Assembly: GCA_905235415.1 (NCBI GenBank) | Contig: CAJOKX010000004.1 | Span: 1-52,920, forward strand | Source: an uncultured Lachnospiraceae bacterium | GTDB taxonomy: Bacteria; Bacillota; Clostridia; Lachnospirales; Lachnospiraceae | Length of the DNA: 52,920 bases | Reading direction: 5' to 3' | Shown here: piece after piece, positions 17,029 through 25,662 of the stretch | How the letters are laid out: every line of letters begins with the position of its first letter | Position numbering within the stretch: the stretch's first letter is position 1 | Program-made: the position numbers and the translations under genes | Notes under the pieces: model-generated | Seen by the model: only the letters and a program-made list of their open reading frames with translations | What the model was told of the DNA's origin: nothing | Databases searched by the model: none

Positions 17029-18243
17029 ATGTCAGATGAAAGATTTACTCCGGATGATCCGGAACTGACCGAAGAATCCCGGCCGGAAGAGGCGTCCGGC
17101 GCCCCGCGCAAAAAGAGCGCGTCAAAGGGCGGAAAAAAGCGCAGAAAAGCAGATGCCGGCCGTTATATGATTGCACAGCTTCTTGCACTTGTGTGTGTGG
17201 TCCTCGTTGTATTCGAAGGCCAGATTATCTATACGCTCTTTACGCACAAGGTCGGAAGCCAGGTAGAAGTGATGGCTTCCGCAGAGCCGGAAGATACCGG
17301 GTCTGACTCTGTAGAGAGCACGGAGAACCCGGACGAGGCCCCCTCCTCTTCCACTTCCTCCTCTTCTGCATCCGGCGCTTCTTCCGTCGGACTTGCCGGG
17401 GCGGGGAGCGGATCTGCCGCAGGCGAGGAGACAGCCGAGGCTTCTTCCTCCAACCCGGAGGCGATCGACAAGCCGTGCGTTGTGAAGGAGCAGAGCGCGG
17501 CGGTCGACGATTCGTATTTCTCCAATTCCGTCTTTATCGGCGATTCCCGTATGGAAGGCTTCCGCAACTCTTCCGGCATCACGCAGGGCACCTTCCTGAC
17601 CGGCGTCGGACTGAGCACCAACGATATGTCGGATCCGATCATCGCCACTGCGGACGGCAATATCTCCGTCTACCAGGGACTGAGCGGCCGGCAGTATGAC
17701 CGGATCTACCTGATGCTGGGAGCCAACGACCTGGGATACTATCCGTGGGAAAGTTTCCCGGAGGTCTTTGAAGGCGTCCTGAAACAGTTCCACGAGCTCC
17801 AGCCGCACGCGATCATCTATGTATGCTCCGTCATCTATGTGGATGAATCCAAGATCGCGCCCGGATTCGAGTATGACAACAATGAGAATGTACGGACCAT
17901 CAACAGCTATATCCTGCAGTCGTGCGAGGATCTGTGGTACTGCTACTACATCAACCTCAACGAGATCTTCTCAGACGGCTACGGCGAACTGATCCCGGAT
18001 GCATCCTCCGACGGTATCCATCTGTATGGAGATTATCTTGCACAGATGCTGACCTACCTGAAGAATCACTATATCACGGACGAGGACTTTGCAGCCGAGA
18101 CGGCTGCCCATCCGGATGATATCGCGAACGCATCCGCGCAGGAGGAGACCGAATCAAACGACAGCGATTCGGATAACGCATCCGATGAAGGCTCCTCCGA
18201 TGAAGCATCTGCAGGAGACGCAGATCTGGCCGGCGTGAATTAA
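17029..18243 (+). CDS. Membrane-anchored SGNH/GDSL hydrolase
   Basis: A 404-residue protein: a charged cytoplasmic N-terminus of about 45 residues, one membrane segment (QLLALVCVVLVVFEGQIIYTLF), a Ser/Glu-rich linker of about 70 residues, then an extracellular SGNH domain. The catalytic blocks are visible: SVFIGDSRMEGF (Ser), the LMLGANDLGYY block (Asn) and DGIHL (Asp, His). The C-terminus is acidic and Ser/Asp-rich. It probably deacylates or transfers acyl groups on a surface glycan, together with the divergent MBOAT/DHHW pair; the substrate is inferred. I prefer ATG 17029 over the GTG at 16993, because the promoter would leave the GTG almost leaderless. Confidence 0.88.
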   Translation: MSDERFTPDDPELTEESRPEEASGAPRKKSASKGGKKRRKADAGRYMIAQLLALVCVVLVVFEGQIIYTLFTHKVGSQVEVMASAEPEDTGSDSVESTENPDEAPSSSTSSSSASGASSVGLAGAGSGSAAGEETAEASSSNPEAIDKPCVVKEQSAAVDDSYFSNSVFIGDSRMEGFRNSSGITQGTFLTGVGLSTNDMSDPIIATADGNISVYQGLSGRQYDRIYLMLGANDLGYYPWESFPEVFEGVLKQFHELQPHAIIYVCSVIYVDESKIAPGFEYDNNENVRTINSYILQSCEDLWYCYYINLNEIFSDGYGELIPDASSDGIHLYGDYLAQMLTYLKNHYITDEDFAAETAAHPDDIANASAQEETESNDSDSDNASDEGSSDEASAGDADLAGVN

Positions 18244-18266
18244 CGCATATGAACAGCGCGCCGAAA

Positions 18267-18388
18267 GGCGCACTGATAAGAAACCTCGCTGAAAGGCACA
18301 CTCATAAGACCGTGCATAAAGGCGCACTCATAAGACCGCGCATAAAGGCGCACTCATAAGACCGTGCATAAAGGCGCACCTATAAGAA
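18267..18388. repeat. Intergenic tandem repeat array, about five units of 26-28 bp
   Basis: Units close to GGCGCACTCATAAGACCGTG followed by CATAAA recur about five times, the central three almost identical. The array lies between the SGNH stop and the shared terminator. Units are contiguous with no unique spacers, so this is not CRISPR. Confidence 0.9.
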
Positions 18389-18399
18389 ATGATAATATG

Positions 18400-18431
18400 A
18401 ATCGCCGCGTCCCTTCCGGAACGCGGCGATT
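18400..18431. terminator. Bidirectional terminator between SGNH and DUF4358 genes
   Basis: AATCGCCGCGT, 10-base loop, ACGCGGCGATT: an 11-bp perfect stem between two convergent genes. The flanking T-runs are short on both strands. Confidence 0.75.
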
Positions 18432-18478
18432 TGTCTATGCACTCAGTTTTTCAAATGAATCTGTGCTTCCGTCTTCTC

Positions 18479-18961
18479 TCAGAATCCGGACTCTTTCAGG
18501 ATGCTCTCCGCTTTGTCATAGTCATCGCAGACAACCATGACGGCGTATGCGCCGGCGGTCTTTACGATCGCTTTGTCCAGCTTCGCGGCCTCATCCGGAT
18601 TGTAGGTGGAAAACAGGTCTTTCTGGTTCTTTACGCGGGTCTGGAGCAATTCTCCGGCTTTCTTCGCGCTGTCCTCATCCTTGCACTGTACCACGACGAT
18701 CTCGTCCGCGGTGGCGTTGCCGCTCATATAGACCTTGCTGTCCGTGACCTGTCCGTCCTCAAAGAAATAGATACTCGAAAGCATCTCGCTCTGTGTCTCG
18801 TTGAGCGTGTCGGACGTGATGACGGAACTGTTCAGTTCATCGGCCAGCTTCGCGACATCAACGCTGACATTCTCTTTGCTCTTTCCGCCTCCGCATGCAC
18901 TCAGGCCAAGCGCCGTTATCACAGCTGCTGCAGCAAGCAGCATTCTCTTGTATTTCTTCAT
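18479..18961 (-). CDS. DUF4358-family lipoprotein
   Basis: A 160-residue secreted lipoprotein. The signal peptide ends in a lipobox (LGLSACGGG), so the mature protein is anchored by the Cys near residue 23. The mature domain (VDVAKLADELNSS...YFFEDGQVTDSKVYMSGNATADEIVVVQCKDEDSA) matches DUF4358, a family of unknown function common in Lachnospiraceae. The stop at 18479 faces the SGNH gene across a shared terminator. A role at the envelope alongside the neighbouring acylation genes is a guess from location. Confidence 0.88.
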   Translation of the reverse strand: MKKYKRMLLAAAAVITALGLSACGGGKSKENVSVDVAKLADELNSSVITSDTLNETQSEMLSSIYFFEDGQVTDSKVYMSGNATADEIVVVQCKDEDSAKKAGELLQTRVKNQKDLFSTYNPDEAAKLDKAIVKTAGAYAVMVVCDDYDKAESILKESGF

Positions 18962-19027
18962 AATACGTATCTCCCCTGTTCTTCATGATGATCTGTCAGA
19001 TCTTCAAACCAACTCAGTAACCACGAC

Positions 19028-19056
19028 ATCATATCAGAAGCTTGTGCAAAATGCAA
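19028..19056 (-). promoter_or_regulatory. Promoter of the DUF4358 lipoprotein gene
   Basis: Minus strand TTGCAT, 17-base spacer, TATGAT. The -35 abuts the stop of the upstream dipeptidase gene, so the lipoprotein is probably an independent transcript. Confidence 0.7.
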
Positions 19057-20514
19057 TCATCCGCACAGACGGATGACTGCATCCGCGATAATCTTCGCGC
19101 TTCTTGAAAGGATACTCAGCTTCATGAATTCATCGTTCCCGTGCATCCGGTTGTCCACACTGCTCTCCGCGCACCCGAATGCCACGCCGTTCTGAAGGCC
19201 GTGCACATACGTCCCGCCTCCGATCGCCAGCGGCTCTCCTCTCTCCCCGAAATACAGCTCATAGGAATCAAGAAGCTTCTGAACCAGTTCTGAATCGGCG
19301 CTGACACAGTGCGGGGGCGTCATCGCATCCGCCTCCATCCGAAACCCGGCCTCTTCAAGCTGCGCGCGGATCTTCTGCGTCAGATTCTCATCATTTGCGC
19401 ACAGCGGTGCCCTGCAGTCAAATACAGCCTTCAGGCTGTAGGAATCTTCAGACTCGTCCTTTGTTTCATACTGCAGCAGATCGAGGGACATGGTCAGCTC
19501 TCCGCTCTCAGGATCCGAGTAATTCACGCCCAGCGCCTGCCCATGCAGGTCCCCGTGCGGCCACAGAGCGGCAAGCGCAAGCAGCTTCTGCTCTCCTTCC
19601 CGCTGCGCCAGCGGAAGACGCGTCAGCATCCACAGTGCAGCGGTCAGCGCGTTGACGCCTTTCTCCGGATAGGCCGCGTGGCCGACCAGACCTTCCACGC
19701 AGACAACCCGCCTGTCTTCCTGCTCTTCAACCGAAACCTTTACGCCGCAGTAATTCTCCGTTTCCCGCGCGGCCCCGGCGTAAAGATCCATTGCACCGCC
19801 CGAAAGCACCATCCTCGCGCTTCCCGGAATCACATTGCTCTTATCCCCCGACTGCACGCTGATCACGCGCACCTGCCCGGGATCAGCAATGGGCTCCGTC
19901 TGCTTTCCCTCTGCCGAAACGAGGCTCTCCAGCCTTCCCTTCTCAATATTGATCAGCGGGTAGTTCGCGTCCGGGCTGATGGTAAACGCCGCCTCCTCTT
20001 CAATGCCATAGTAATAGTCCAGATCACCGGAGCCGCACTCTTCATCGGATCCGCACACAAGCCGCACGCCATGGCTGAGCGGGATCTGCAGTTCCCGGAT
20101 CGCTCGCAGGGCATAGAGCGCTGCGACCGCAGGGCCCTTGTCGTCGCTCGATCCTCTTCCGTAGATCTTATCGCCCTCCACAAGAGGCTCGAACGGCTCC
20201 GTCTTTGTCCATGTTTCGGGCGACACCGGGACCACGTCCAGATGCACCAGGATATCCAGCGCCTTTTCCCTGTCCGGATACAGATCGCCCGCAACGCAGT
20301 GATTCTCATAATTGCGTGTTTTCAGGCCGCCCTCCTCCATCAGCTGCTGCATCTGCAAAAGAGCGTCCGCGCACTGCTTTCCGTAAGGCTTGCCCTCCTT
20401 CGCCTCGCCGCGAACGGACGGGATCCGGATCAGCGCCGAAAGATCTGCCGTCATATCTTCCATGTGCGCATCGATCCACGCATCGATCTGACTTTTATAT
20501 GCCGGTTGGCTCAT
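19057..20514 (-). CDS. pepV: PepV-like M20 dipeptidase
   Basis: Zinc-dependent dipeptidase of peptidase family M20A, cytosolic, 485 residues. The metal and catalytic motifs are present in order: LVHLDVVPV, GRGSSDDKGPAVAAL, CGSDEECGSGD with the paired glutamates, the SPDANYP segment and the C-terminal HGNDEFMKLS histidine. It releases amino acids from short peptides, including beta-Ala or D-Ala-containing ones in characterised members. The start at 20514 has AAGGAG seven bases upstream; ATG 20520 is too close to it. Confidence 0.92.
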   Translation of the reverse strand: MSQPAYKSQIDAWIDAHMEDMTADLSALIRIPSVRGEAKEGKPYGKQCADALLQMQQLMEEGGLKTRNYENHCVAGDLYPDREKALDILVHLDVVPVSPETWTKTEPFEPLVEGDKIYGRGSSDDKGPAVAALYALRAIRELQIPLSHGVRLVCGSDEECGSGDLDYYYGIEEEAAFTISPDANYPLINIEKGRLESLVSAEGKQTEPIADPGQVRVISVQSGDKSNVIPGSARMVLSGGAMDLYAGAARETENYCGVKVSVEEQEDRRVVCVEGLVGHAAYPEKGVNALTAALWMLTRLPLAQREGEQKLLALAALWPHGDLHGQALGVNYSDPESGELTMSLDLLQYETKDESEDSYSLKAVFDCRAPLCANDENLTQKIRAQLEEAGFRMEADAMTPPHCVSADSELVQKLLDSYELYFGERGEPLAIGGGTYVHGLQNGVAFGCAESSVDNRMHGNDEFMKLSILSRSAKIIADAVIRLCG

Positions 20515-20592
20515 TTCCATTCTCCTTCCACGAAACCCGATCGATCTGCAGTGCACCGCCTGCAGACCGCTTTCCGGGTATGATTCCACCTG

Positions 20593-20621
20593 ATTCTAAC
20601 ATTCCCGCTCTTGACTGTCCA
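20593..20621 (-). promoter_or_regulatory. Promoter of pepV
   Basis: Minus strand TGGACA, 17-base spacer, TAGAAT. It is back to back with the MerR gene promoter, with only two bases between the two -35 boxes. Confidence 0.65.
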
Positions 20622-20623
20622 CC

Positions 20624-20652
20624 TTGCCCCACTGTGAGAAGCCAGGTAAAAT
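20624..20652 (+). promoter_or_regulatory. Promoter of the MerR-methyltransferase gene
   Basis: Plus strand TTGCCC, 17-base spacer, TAAAAT, about 43 bases before the ATG. The spacer has normal length and no dyad, so autoregulation of the MerR kind is not indicated here. Confidence 0.55.
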
Positions 20653-20695
20653 GAAACCATCTGAACCTGCAGAACCGTTCACCGGAGGCGCCGAC

Positions 20696-21895
20696 ATGAA
20701 TCTTGAAGGATATTATTCCACCGGCCAGTTTGCAAAGCTTGCGGATGTGAGTGTGCGCACGATCCGTTTCTATGACCGCAGCGGAACGCTGAAGCCTTCC
20801 TATGTCAATGAGAATGGCGCGCGTTTCTATACCGATTCGGACCTTGTACACCTCCAGCAGATCCTGCTTTTGAAGTATCTGGGATTCACCCTGGAGGAGA
20901 TCCGCCAGATGACCGTTTCCCAGACGGATTCCCGCCATCTGCTCTCCTCCCTCAGGCTGCAGCAGAAACTGGTGCAGGACCAGATTGAACAGATGCAGAC
21001 CGTCAGCAGCCTCATCGATGAAACCGCGGCCGAACTTGCCAAATGCCCGGAGTGGGATGATTTTGACTGGAAGAAGATGCTGGATCTGATCCACCTGACC
21101 GGCATGGAAAACAGTCTCGCTTCCCAGTACCGCAATTCCACAAATCTGTCGGCGCGCATCGACCTGCACGACAGATTCTCTGTCAACCGGCAGGGATGGT
21201 TCCCCTGGCTCTTCTCGCTCCTTCCCCTCCGGGATGGAATGCATGTGCTGGAGGTCGGGTGCGGGGACGGTGCGCTGTGGACGAAGAATCTGCTTCCCGC
21301 GGCAGACCTGTCCATCGCTCTTTCTGACATCTCTGACGGCATGATCCGCGACGCAAGGCGGAATATCTCAGCCTCCGCCCCTGAGGCGGACTGTTTTTCC
21401 TACTATACCTTCGACTGCAGCAGGATTCCGTTTGATACGGACAGCCAGGACCTTATAATCGCCAATCACGTTCTGTTTTACTGCGAAGACACAGCTGCAT
21501 CTCTGAGGGAGATCCGAAGGGTCCTGAAGCCGGACTGCACGTTTGTCTGCAGCACCTACGGCAGCTGCCATATGCAGGAGATCACGCAGCTTGTACAGGA
21601 ATTTGATTCCCATATCGTCCTGTCCGCAGACCATCTGTATGACCGCTTCGGTCTGGAAAACGGCAGGCAGATCCTCCTGCAGTCGGGCGCCTTTGAGGAC
21701 GTGGAGGTTCACCGGTATGAGGACTCCCTTCTTGTGACGCAGGCGCAGCCCCTCATCGAGTATATCCTCTCCTGCCACGGCAACCAGAACCGGTTCCTGG
21801 TCGAGCGCTACCGGGATTTTTGCCGCTTTGTCGAAGAGAAGGTCAAAGACGGTTTCACCATTACAAAAGACGCAGGGGCGTTCACCTGCCGGTGA
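20696..21895 (+). CDS. MerR-family regulator fused to a SAM-dependent methyltransferase domain
   Basis: A 399-residue fusion. Residues of about 5-75 are a MerR winged helix (YYSTGQFAKLADVSVRTIRFYDRSGTL, with YTDSDLVHLQQILLLKYLGF), followed by the dimerisation helix (LRLQQKLVQDQIEQMQ). From about residue 180 there is a class I methyltransferase domain: motif I HVLEVGCGDGALW, acidic LSDISDGM, then DLIIANHVLFYCED and LREIRRVLKP. The domain may serve as the sensor, as effector domains do in MerR proteins, or may be an active enzyme. The start at ATG 20696 follows GGAGG. It converges on the rfb operon, whose promoter has MerR-type geometry. Confidence 0.9.
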   Translation: MNLEGYYSTGQFAKLADVSVRTIRFYDRSGTLKPSYVNENGARFYTDSDLVHLQQILLLKYLGFTLEEIRQMTVSQTDSRHLLSSLRLQQKLVQDQIEQMQTVSSLIDETAAELAKCPEWDDFDWKKMLDLIHLTGMENSLASQYRNSTNLSARIDLHDRFSVNRQGWFPWLFSLLPLRDGMHVLEVGCGDGALWTKNLLPAADLSIALSDISDGMIRDARRNISASAPEADCFSYYTFDCSRIPFDTDSQDLIIANHVLFYCEDTAASLREIRRVLKPDCTFVCSTYGSCHMQEITQLVQEFDSHIVLSADHLYDRFGLENGRQILLQSGAFEDVEVHRYEDSLLVTQAQPLIEYILSCHGNQNRFLVERYRDFCRFVEEKVKDGFTITKDAGAFTCR

Positions 21896-21906
21896 ATATC
21901 CCCTGC
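21864..21906 (-). terminator. Terminator of the rfb operon inside the end of the MerR gene
   Basis: On the minus strand GCAGGGG ATATTCACC GGCA GGTGAACG CCCCTGC is followed by GTCTTTTG. The stem lies over the last codons and stop of the convergent MerR gene, so the two transcripts overlap at their 3' ends. Confidence 0.75.
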
Positions 21907-21951
21907 ATCTGCTTCTTTGCGTCATAGATGGTCCTATATGGTTTTTTCAGT

Positions 21952-22554
21952 TCAGAAATGAAATGTATTCTCCAGAACGTCCCACTTCGTGTCCTTGTCT
22001 GACAGGTTCAGGGGTGTTCCATCCGACATGTGGTAACCGCCGGCCGCCGCGCTGCCCTGGTAGGTTCCCTCCAGATCCGGCCACAGAATCCCGATCGACG
22101 GATCATTCCACGCAACTCCGCCCTCATCTCCGGGATGATAGAAATCCGTGCATTTGTAACAGAACTCTGCCCAGTCCGAAAGCACCAGGAATCCGTGCGC
22201 GAATCCTTCTGAAATATAGAACTGTTTATGGTTCTCGGCAGATAGTTCGATTCCGTACCATTTTCCGAAGGTTTCGCTCCCCTGCCTGAGATCCACCGCC
22301 ACGTCAAAAACACTGCCGCGGATCACCCGGACCAGCTTCCCCTGCGGATGCTCCTTCTGAAAATGAAGTCCGCGCAGGACCCCCTTGACGGAGGCGGACT
22401 GATTGTCCTGCACAAAGATCATATCCAGGCCGGCCTCTTTCATATCTCTCAGGTTGTAGGTCTCCGTAAAATAGCCTCTCTTGTCGCCGTGTACAGTCGG
22501 CTCGATCACATACAGACCCTCGATCGGGGCCGGGGTTACCTTAATCTGTCCCAT
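21952..22554 (-). CDS. rfbC: dTDP-4-dehydrorhamnose 3,5-epimerase
   Basis: Third step of dTDP-L-rhamnose synthesis. The 200-residue cupin protein has VLRGLHFQKEHPQGKLVRV and the segment GSVFDVAVDLRQGSETFGKW, and later ISEGFAHGFLVLSDWAEFCYKCTDFYHP, matching RfbC/RmlC including the catalytic His in LRGLHFQ. It is the last gene of the rfbA-rfbB-rfbD-rfbC operon, 32 bases after rfbD. Confidence 0.97.
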   Translation of the reverse strand: MGQIKVTPAPIEGLYVIEPTVHGDKRGYFTETYNLRDMKEAGLDMIFVQDNQSASVKGVLRGLHFQKEHPQGKLVRVIRGSVFDVAVDLRQGSETFGKWYGIELSAENHKQFYISEGFAHGFLVLSDWAEFCYKCTDFYHPGDEGGVAWNDPSIGILWPDLEGTYQGSAAAGGYHMSDGTPLNLSDKDTKWDVLENTFHF

Positions 22555-22586
22555 ACTTCTGTAAGCTCCTCACATTCTGCACTGAT

Positions 22587-23573
22587 TTAAAAGTCAATCT
22601 CTTTGAGATACCGCGAAAGCGCATCCTTCCAGTCCGGAAGCGGCCTGAATCCTTCCCGTACAAGCTTGCTCTTGTCCAGTCTGCTGTTGCTGGGCCTCTT
22701 CGCCCTGGACAGTCCGTACTCCTTCGTACTCACGGGGATCAGTTTCAGATTTTCTTCATCATAGTCGGTATACCCCATGGCACTCGCCTGCCGGAAGATC
22801 TCCCTGGAGAAATCATACCAGCTGATGTATCCGGTCTTCGTGCCGTCGCTGTCAAAGGGACCCTGCGCGTCGGAAAGCTCCGAGTTGGTGGCGTGGTAGT
22901 ATCCGTACCGGTCCGTCTCAATCATATCGACCAGAAGCGATGACAGATCATATGTGTAGGTCGGCGTTCCGATCTGATCATTCACGATCCGAAGCTGATG
23001 ATGTTTGCGCCCGATGGACAGCATGGTGCGGATATAATTGCTCCCGCTCTTTCCGAACACCCATGCGATCCGGACGATGAAGTATTTCTCCAGAATGCCC
23101 GAAACAGCCAGCTCCCCGTCCAGTTTGGTCTGCCCGTACACATTGAGCGGGCTGTAGTTCTTATCGTCGGGATCCCAGGGCCGGTCGCCCATTCCGTCAA
23201 ATACATAGTCGGTCGAAAGGTACAGCATCTTCGCGTCCACGCCAAGAGCCGCCCTGGCAATATGCTCTGTGCCGCCTGCATTGACGGCCTGCACCTTCCC
23301 GAGAAGTTCTCTGTCCTCCGCCAGATCCACCGCCGTCCAGGCCGCGCAGTGAATCACCGCGTCCGGGCGCACCTTTTCAAACACTGCACTGACAGCGTCC
23401 TGATTGGTAATGTCTAGCTGGATATATTCCATCCGCTCAGCCGCGGATCCGTCCCTGACGCCCGCGTATTGATCCGCCAGATCGGTTCCGATCCCTTCAT
23501 AGCCGCGCCGGTTCAGTTCATTCATAACGTCATGCCCGAGCTGTCCGGCAACGCCGGTTACCAGTACACGCAT
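22587..23573 (-). CDS. rfbD: dTDP-4-dehydrorhamnose reductase
   Basis: Last step of dTDP-L-rhamnose synthesis: NAD(P)H-dependent reduction of the 4-keto intermediate. The 328-residue SDR protein has the cofactor motif LVTGVAGQLGHDVM, the segment VIHCAAWTAVDLAED, the catalytic YLSTDYVFDG and YGQTKLDGE with the YxxxK pair. It starts five bases after the rfbB stop, with AGGAGG inside the rfbB end, so translation is probably coupled. Confidence 0.97.
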   Translation of the reverse strand: MRVLVTGVAGQLGHDVMNELNRRGYEGIGTDLADQYAGVRDGSAAERMEYIQLDITNQDAVSAVFEKVRPDAVIHCAAWTAVDLAEDRELLGKVQAVNAGGTEHIARAALGVDAKMLYLSTDYVFDGMGDRPWDPDDKNYSPLNVYGQTKLDGELAVSGILEKYFIVRIAWVFGKSGSNYIRTMLSIGRKHHQLRIVNDQIGTPTYTYDLSSLLVDMIETDRYGYYHATNSELSDAQGPFDSDGTKTGYISWYDFSREIFRQASAMGYTDYDEENLKLIPVSTKEYGLSRAKRPSNSRLDKSKLVREGFRPLPDWKDALSRYLKEIDF

Positions 23574-23578
23574 ATCTC

Positions 23579-24607
23579 TCAGACCTCCTTGCGATCTCCA
23601 TACATTTTCTCATAGTAATTCTGGTACTCGCCCGATATGATCGGCTCCCACCAGTCTTCATGATCCAGATACCACTGGATCGTCTTCCGGATCCCGTCCT
23701 CAAACTTTGTCTCCGGGAGCCACCCCAGCTCATTGTGGATCTTTGTGGGATCGATCGCGTAGCGCATGTCATGTCCCTTGCGGTCTTCGACATGGGTGAT
23801 CAGGGAATGCGGCTTGCCGAGCGCGTCGCAGATCATCGTCACGATATCTATGTTCCGCATCTCATTGTGTCCGCCGACATTATAGACCTCACCGACACGG
23901 CCCTTGTGAATGATCAGGTCGATTGCCCTGCAGTGATCCTCCACATACAGCCAGTCGCGCACATTCAGTCCTTCCCCGTAGACCGGAAGCGGCTTATCAT
24001 GCAGCGCGTTGATAATCATCAGCGGGATCAGCTTCTCCGGGAAATGATACGGCCCGTAGTTGTTGCTGCATCTGGAGATGGTCACAGGCAGTCCGTAGGT
24101 CCTGTGATAGGCAAGGACGAACAGGTCCGCCGACGCTTTGGAGCTGGAATACGGGCTCGACGTATGGATCGGCGTCTCCTCGGTAAAGAACAGGTCCGGG
24201 CGGTCCAGCGGAAGATCTCCGTAGACCTCGTCGGTTGACACCTGATGGTACCGCTGTATGCCGTATGTGCGGCACGCATCCATCAGGACGGTCGTCCCTC
24301 TGATATTGGTCTCGAGGAAGATATCCGGGTTCACGATCGAGCGGTCCACATGGCTCTCCGCCGCGAAGTTGACGACAATATCCGGATGCTCTTCCTCAAA
24401 CAGTGAATAGACAGCCTCCCTGTCCGTAATCGACTCCTTCACAAACCGAAAGTTCGGACGGTCCATCACAGGCGCGAGCGTGCTGAGATTGCCCGCGTAT
24501 GTCAGGCAGTCCAGGCAGACGATCCTGTAGTCCGGATAGGTCTCCAGCATATGATAGATGAAGTTGCTTCCGATGAATCCGGCGCCGCCGGTCACAATAA
24601 TGGTCAT
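23579..24607 (-). CDS. rfbB: dTDP-glucose 4,6-dehydratase
   Basis: Second step of dTDP-L-rhamnose synthesis. The 342-residue extended SDR has TIIVTGGAGFIGSNFIYHML for NAD binding, NFAAESHVDRSI, the catalytic STDEVYGDL and YSSSKASADLFVLAYHRTYGL (YxxxK), and the C-terminal sugar-binding region RDWLYVEDHCRAIDL. A ribosome site GGAGGAAAAG precedes the start. It sits 47 bases after rfbA. Confidence 0.98.
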   Translation of the reverse strand: MTIIVTGGAGFIGSNFIYHMLETYPDYRIVCLDCLTYAGNLSTLAPVMDRPNFRFVKESITDREAVYSLFEEEHPDIVVNFAAESHVDRSIVNPDIFLETNIRGTTVLMDACRTYGIQRYHQVSTDEVYGDLPLDRPDLFFTEETPIHTSSPYSSSKASADLFVLAYHRTYGLPVTISRCSNNYGPYHFPEKLIPLMIINALHDKPLPVYGEGLNVRDWLYVEDHCRAIDLIIHKGRVGEVYNVGGHNEMRNIDIVTMICDALGKPHSLITHVEDRKGHDMRYAIDPTKIHNELGWLPETKFEDGIRKTIQWYLDHEDWWEPIISGEYQNYYEKMYGDRKEV

Positions 24608-24654
24608 ACTGGCACTTTTCCTCCCATGTGCTTCTCTTCTTGAAAAGAACGCTC

Positions 24655-25551
24655 CTACTGCGCCGCGTCCATGAACTTCCCGTCCAGGACGTCCTTGAGG
24701 TACTGTCCGTACTGGTTCTTCTTCAGCACTTCATAGACCTCCATAACCTCTTCCCTGGAGATCCATCCGTTCTGATACCCGATCTCCTCCAGGCACGCGA
24801 TCTTGCGGTGCTGATGCTGCTCGATCGTCTTGACAAAGTTCGTCGCGTCCACCAGCGATTCATGCGTCCCTGTATCCAGCCAGGTGAATCCCTGTCCGAG
24901 CAGTTCAACGTTCAGCCTTCCCTGCTCCAGATAGATGCGGTTGAGATCGGTGATCTCCAGCTCCCCCCTCGCACTCGGCTTCAGGTTCTTCGCATATTCC
25001 ACGACCTGGTTGTCATAAAAATAAAGACCGGTCACGCAGTAGTTGCTCTTGGGATGCTCCGGCTTTTCCTCTATGGTTTCCGCCTTCCCGTCTTTGTTGA
25101 ACGACACGATGCCGAAGCGCTCCGGGTCATCCACATAATAACCGAATACCGTGGCGCCAGCCCCGGAGTCTGCATTGCGAACCGCAGCCATCAGTCTCTT
25201 CCCCAGGCCATGCCCGAAGAAGATGTTATCTCCGAGGACCATGCATACATTGTCATCCCCGATAAACGGAGCCCCAATGATAAATGCCTGCGCGAGCCCG
25301 TCAGGACTTGGCTGGACCGCATAGGACAGATGAACGCCGAACTGATGTCCGTCACCGAGAAGCTCCCTGAACCTGGGCGTATCGGCAGGCGTTGAGATGA
25401 TCAGGATATCGCGGATGCCGGCCCGCATCAGGACAGACATCGGATAATAGATCATTGGTTTGTCATAAATCGGAAGCAGCTGTTTGGAGGTAACCATGGT
25501 AAGTGGATACAGCCTGGTGCCGCTTCCCCCTGCAAGTATGATTCCCTTCAT
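24655..25551 (-). CDS. rfbA: Glucose-1-phosphate thymidylyltransferase
   Basis: First step of dTDP-L-rhamnose synthesis: glucose 1-phosphate plus dTTP gives dTDP-glucose. The 298-residue protein opens with [17 protein letters not shown], then [20 protein letters not shown], the metal-binding [11 protein letters not shown] and [13 protein letters not shown] near the end, as in RmlA. I take ATG 25551, eight bases after GGAGA, instead of the ORF-track start five codons earlier. It leads the rfb operon. No glycosyltransferase or polysaccharide cluster lies next to it in this window. Confidence 0.97.
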   Translation of the reverse strand: MKGIILAGGSGTRLYPLTMVTSKQLLPIYDKPMIYYPMSVLMRAGIRDILIISTPADTPRFRELLGDGHQFGVHLSYAVQPSPDGLAQAFIIGAPFIGDDNVCMVLGDNIFFGHGLGKRLMAAVRNADSGAGATVFGYYVDDPERFGIVSFNKDGKAETIEEKPEHPKSNYCVTGLYFYDNQVVEYAKNLKPSARGELEITDLNRIYLEQGRLNVELLGQGFTWLDTGTHESLVDATNFVKTIEQHQHRKIACLEEIGYQNGWISREEVMEVYEVLKKNQYGQYLKDVLDGKFMDAAQ

Positions 25552-25565
25552 GCACTCATTCTCCA

Positions 25566-25662
25566 TTCCGCCGCCTGAAGCGGCAACCTGTTTTCAGTTC
25601 CGCCGCCTGAAGCGGCAGCCTGTTTTTCCATTCCGCCGCCTGAAGCGGCAGCCTGTTTTCAG
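25566..25662. repeat. Three tandem 32-33-bp repeats, each with a small hairpin, in the rfb leader
   Basis: TTCCGCCGCCTGAAGCGGCA followed by ACCTGTTTTCAG recurs three times with one or two changes. On the transcribed minus strand each unit holds GCCGC-TTCAG-GCGGC, a 5-bp stem with a 5-base loop. The array ends 14 bases before the rfbA start codon and so covers the region just upstream of the ribosome site. Confidence 0.9.

Noticed and set aside
18267-18388. CRISPR array
   Set aside because: The units are directly contiguous with no unique spacers, and no cas genes are present.
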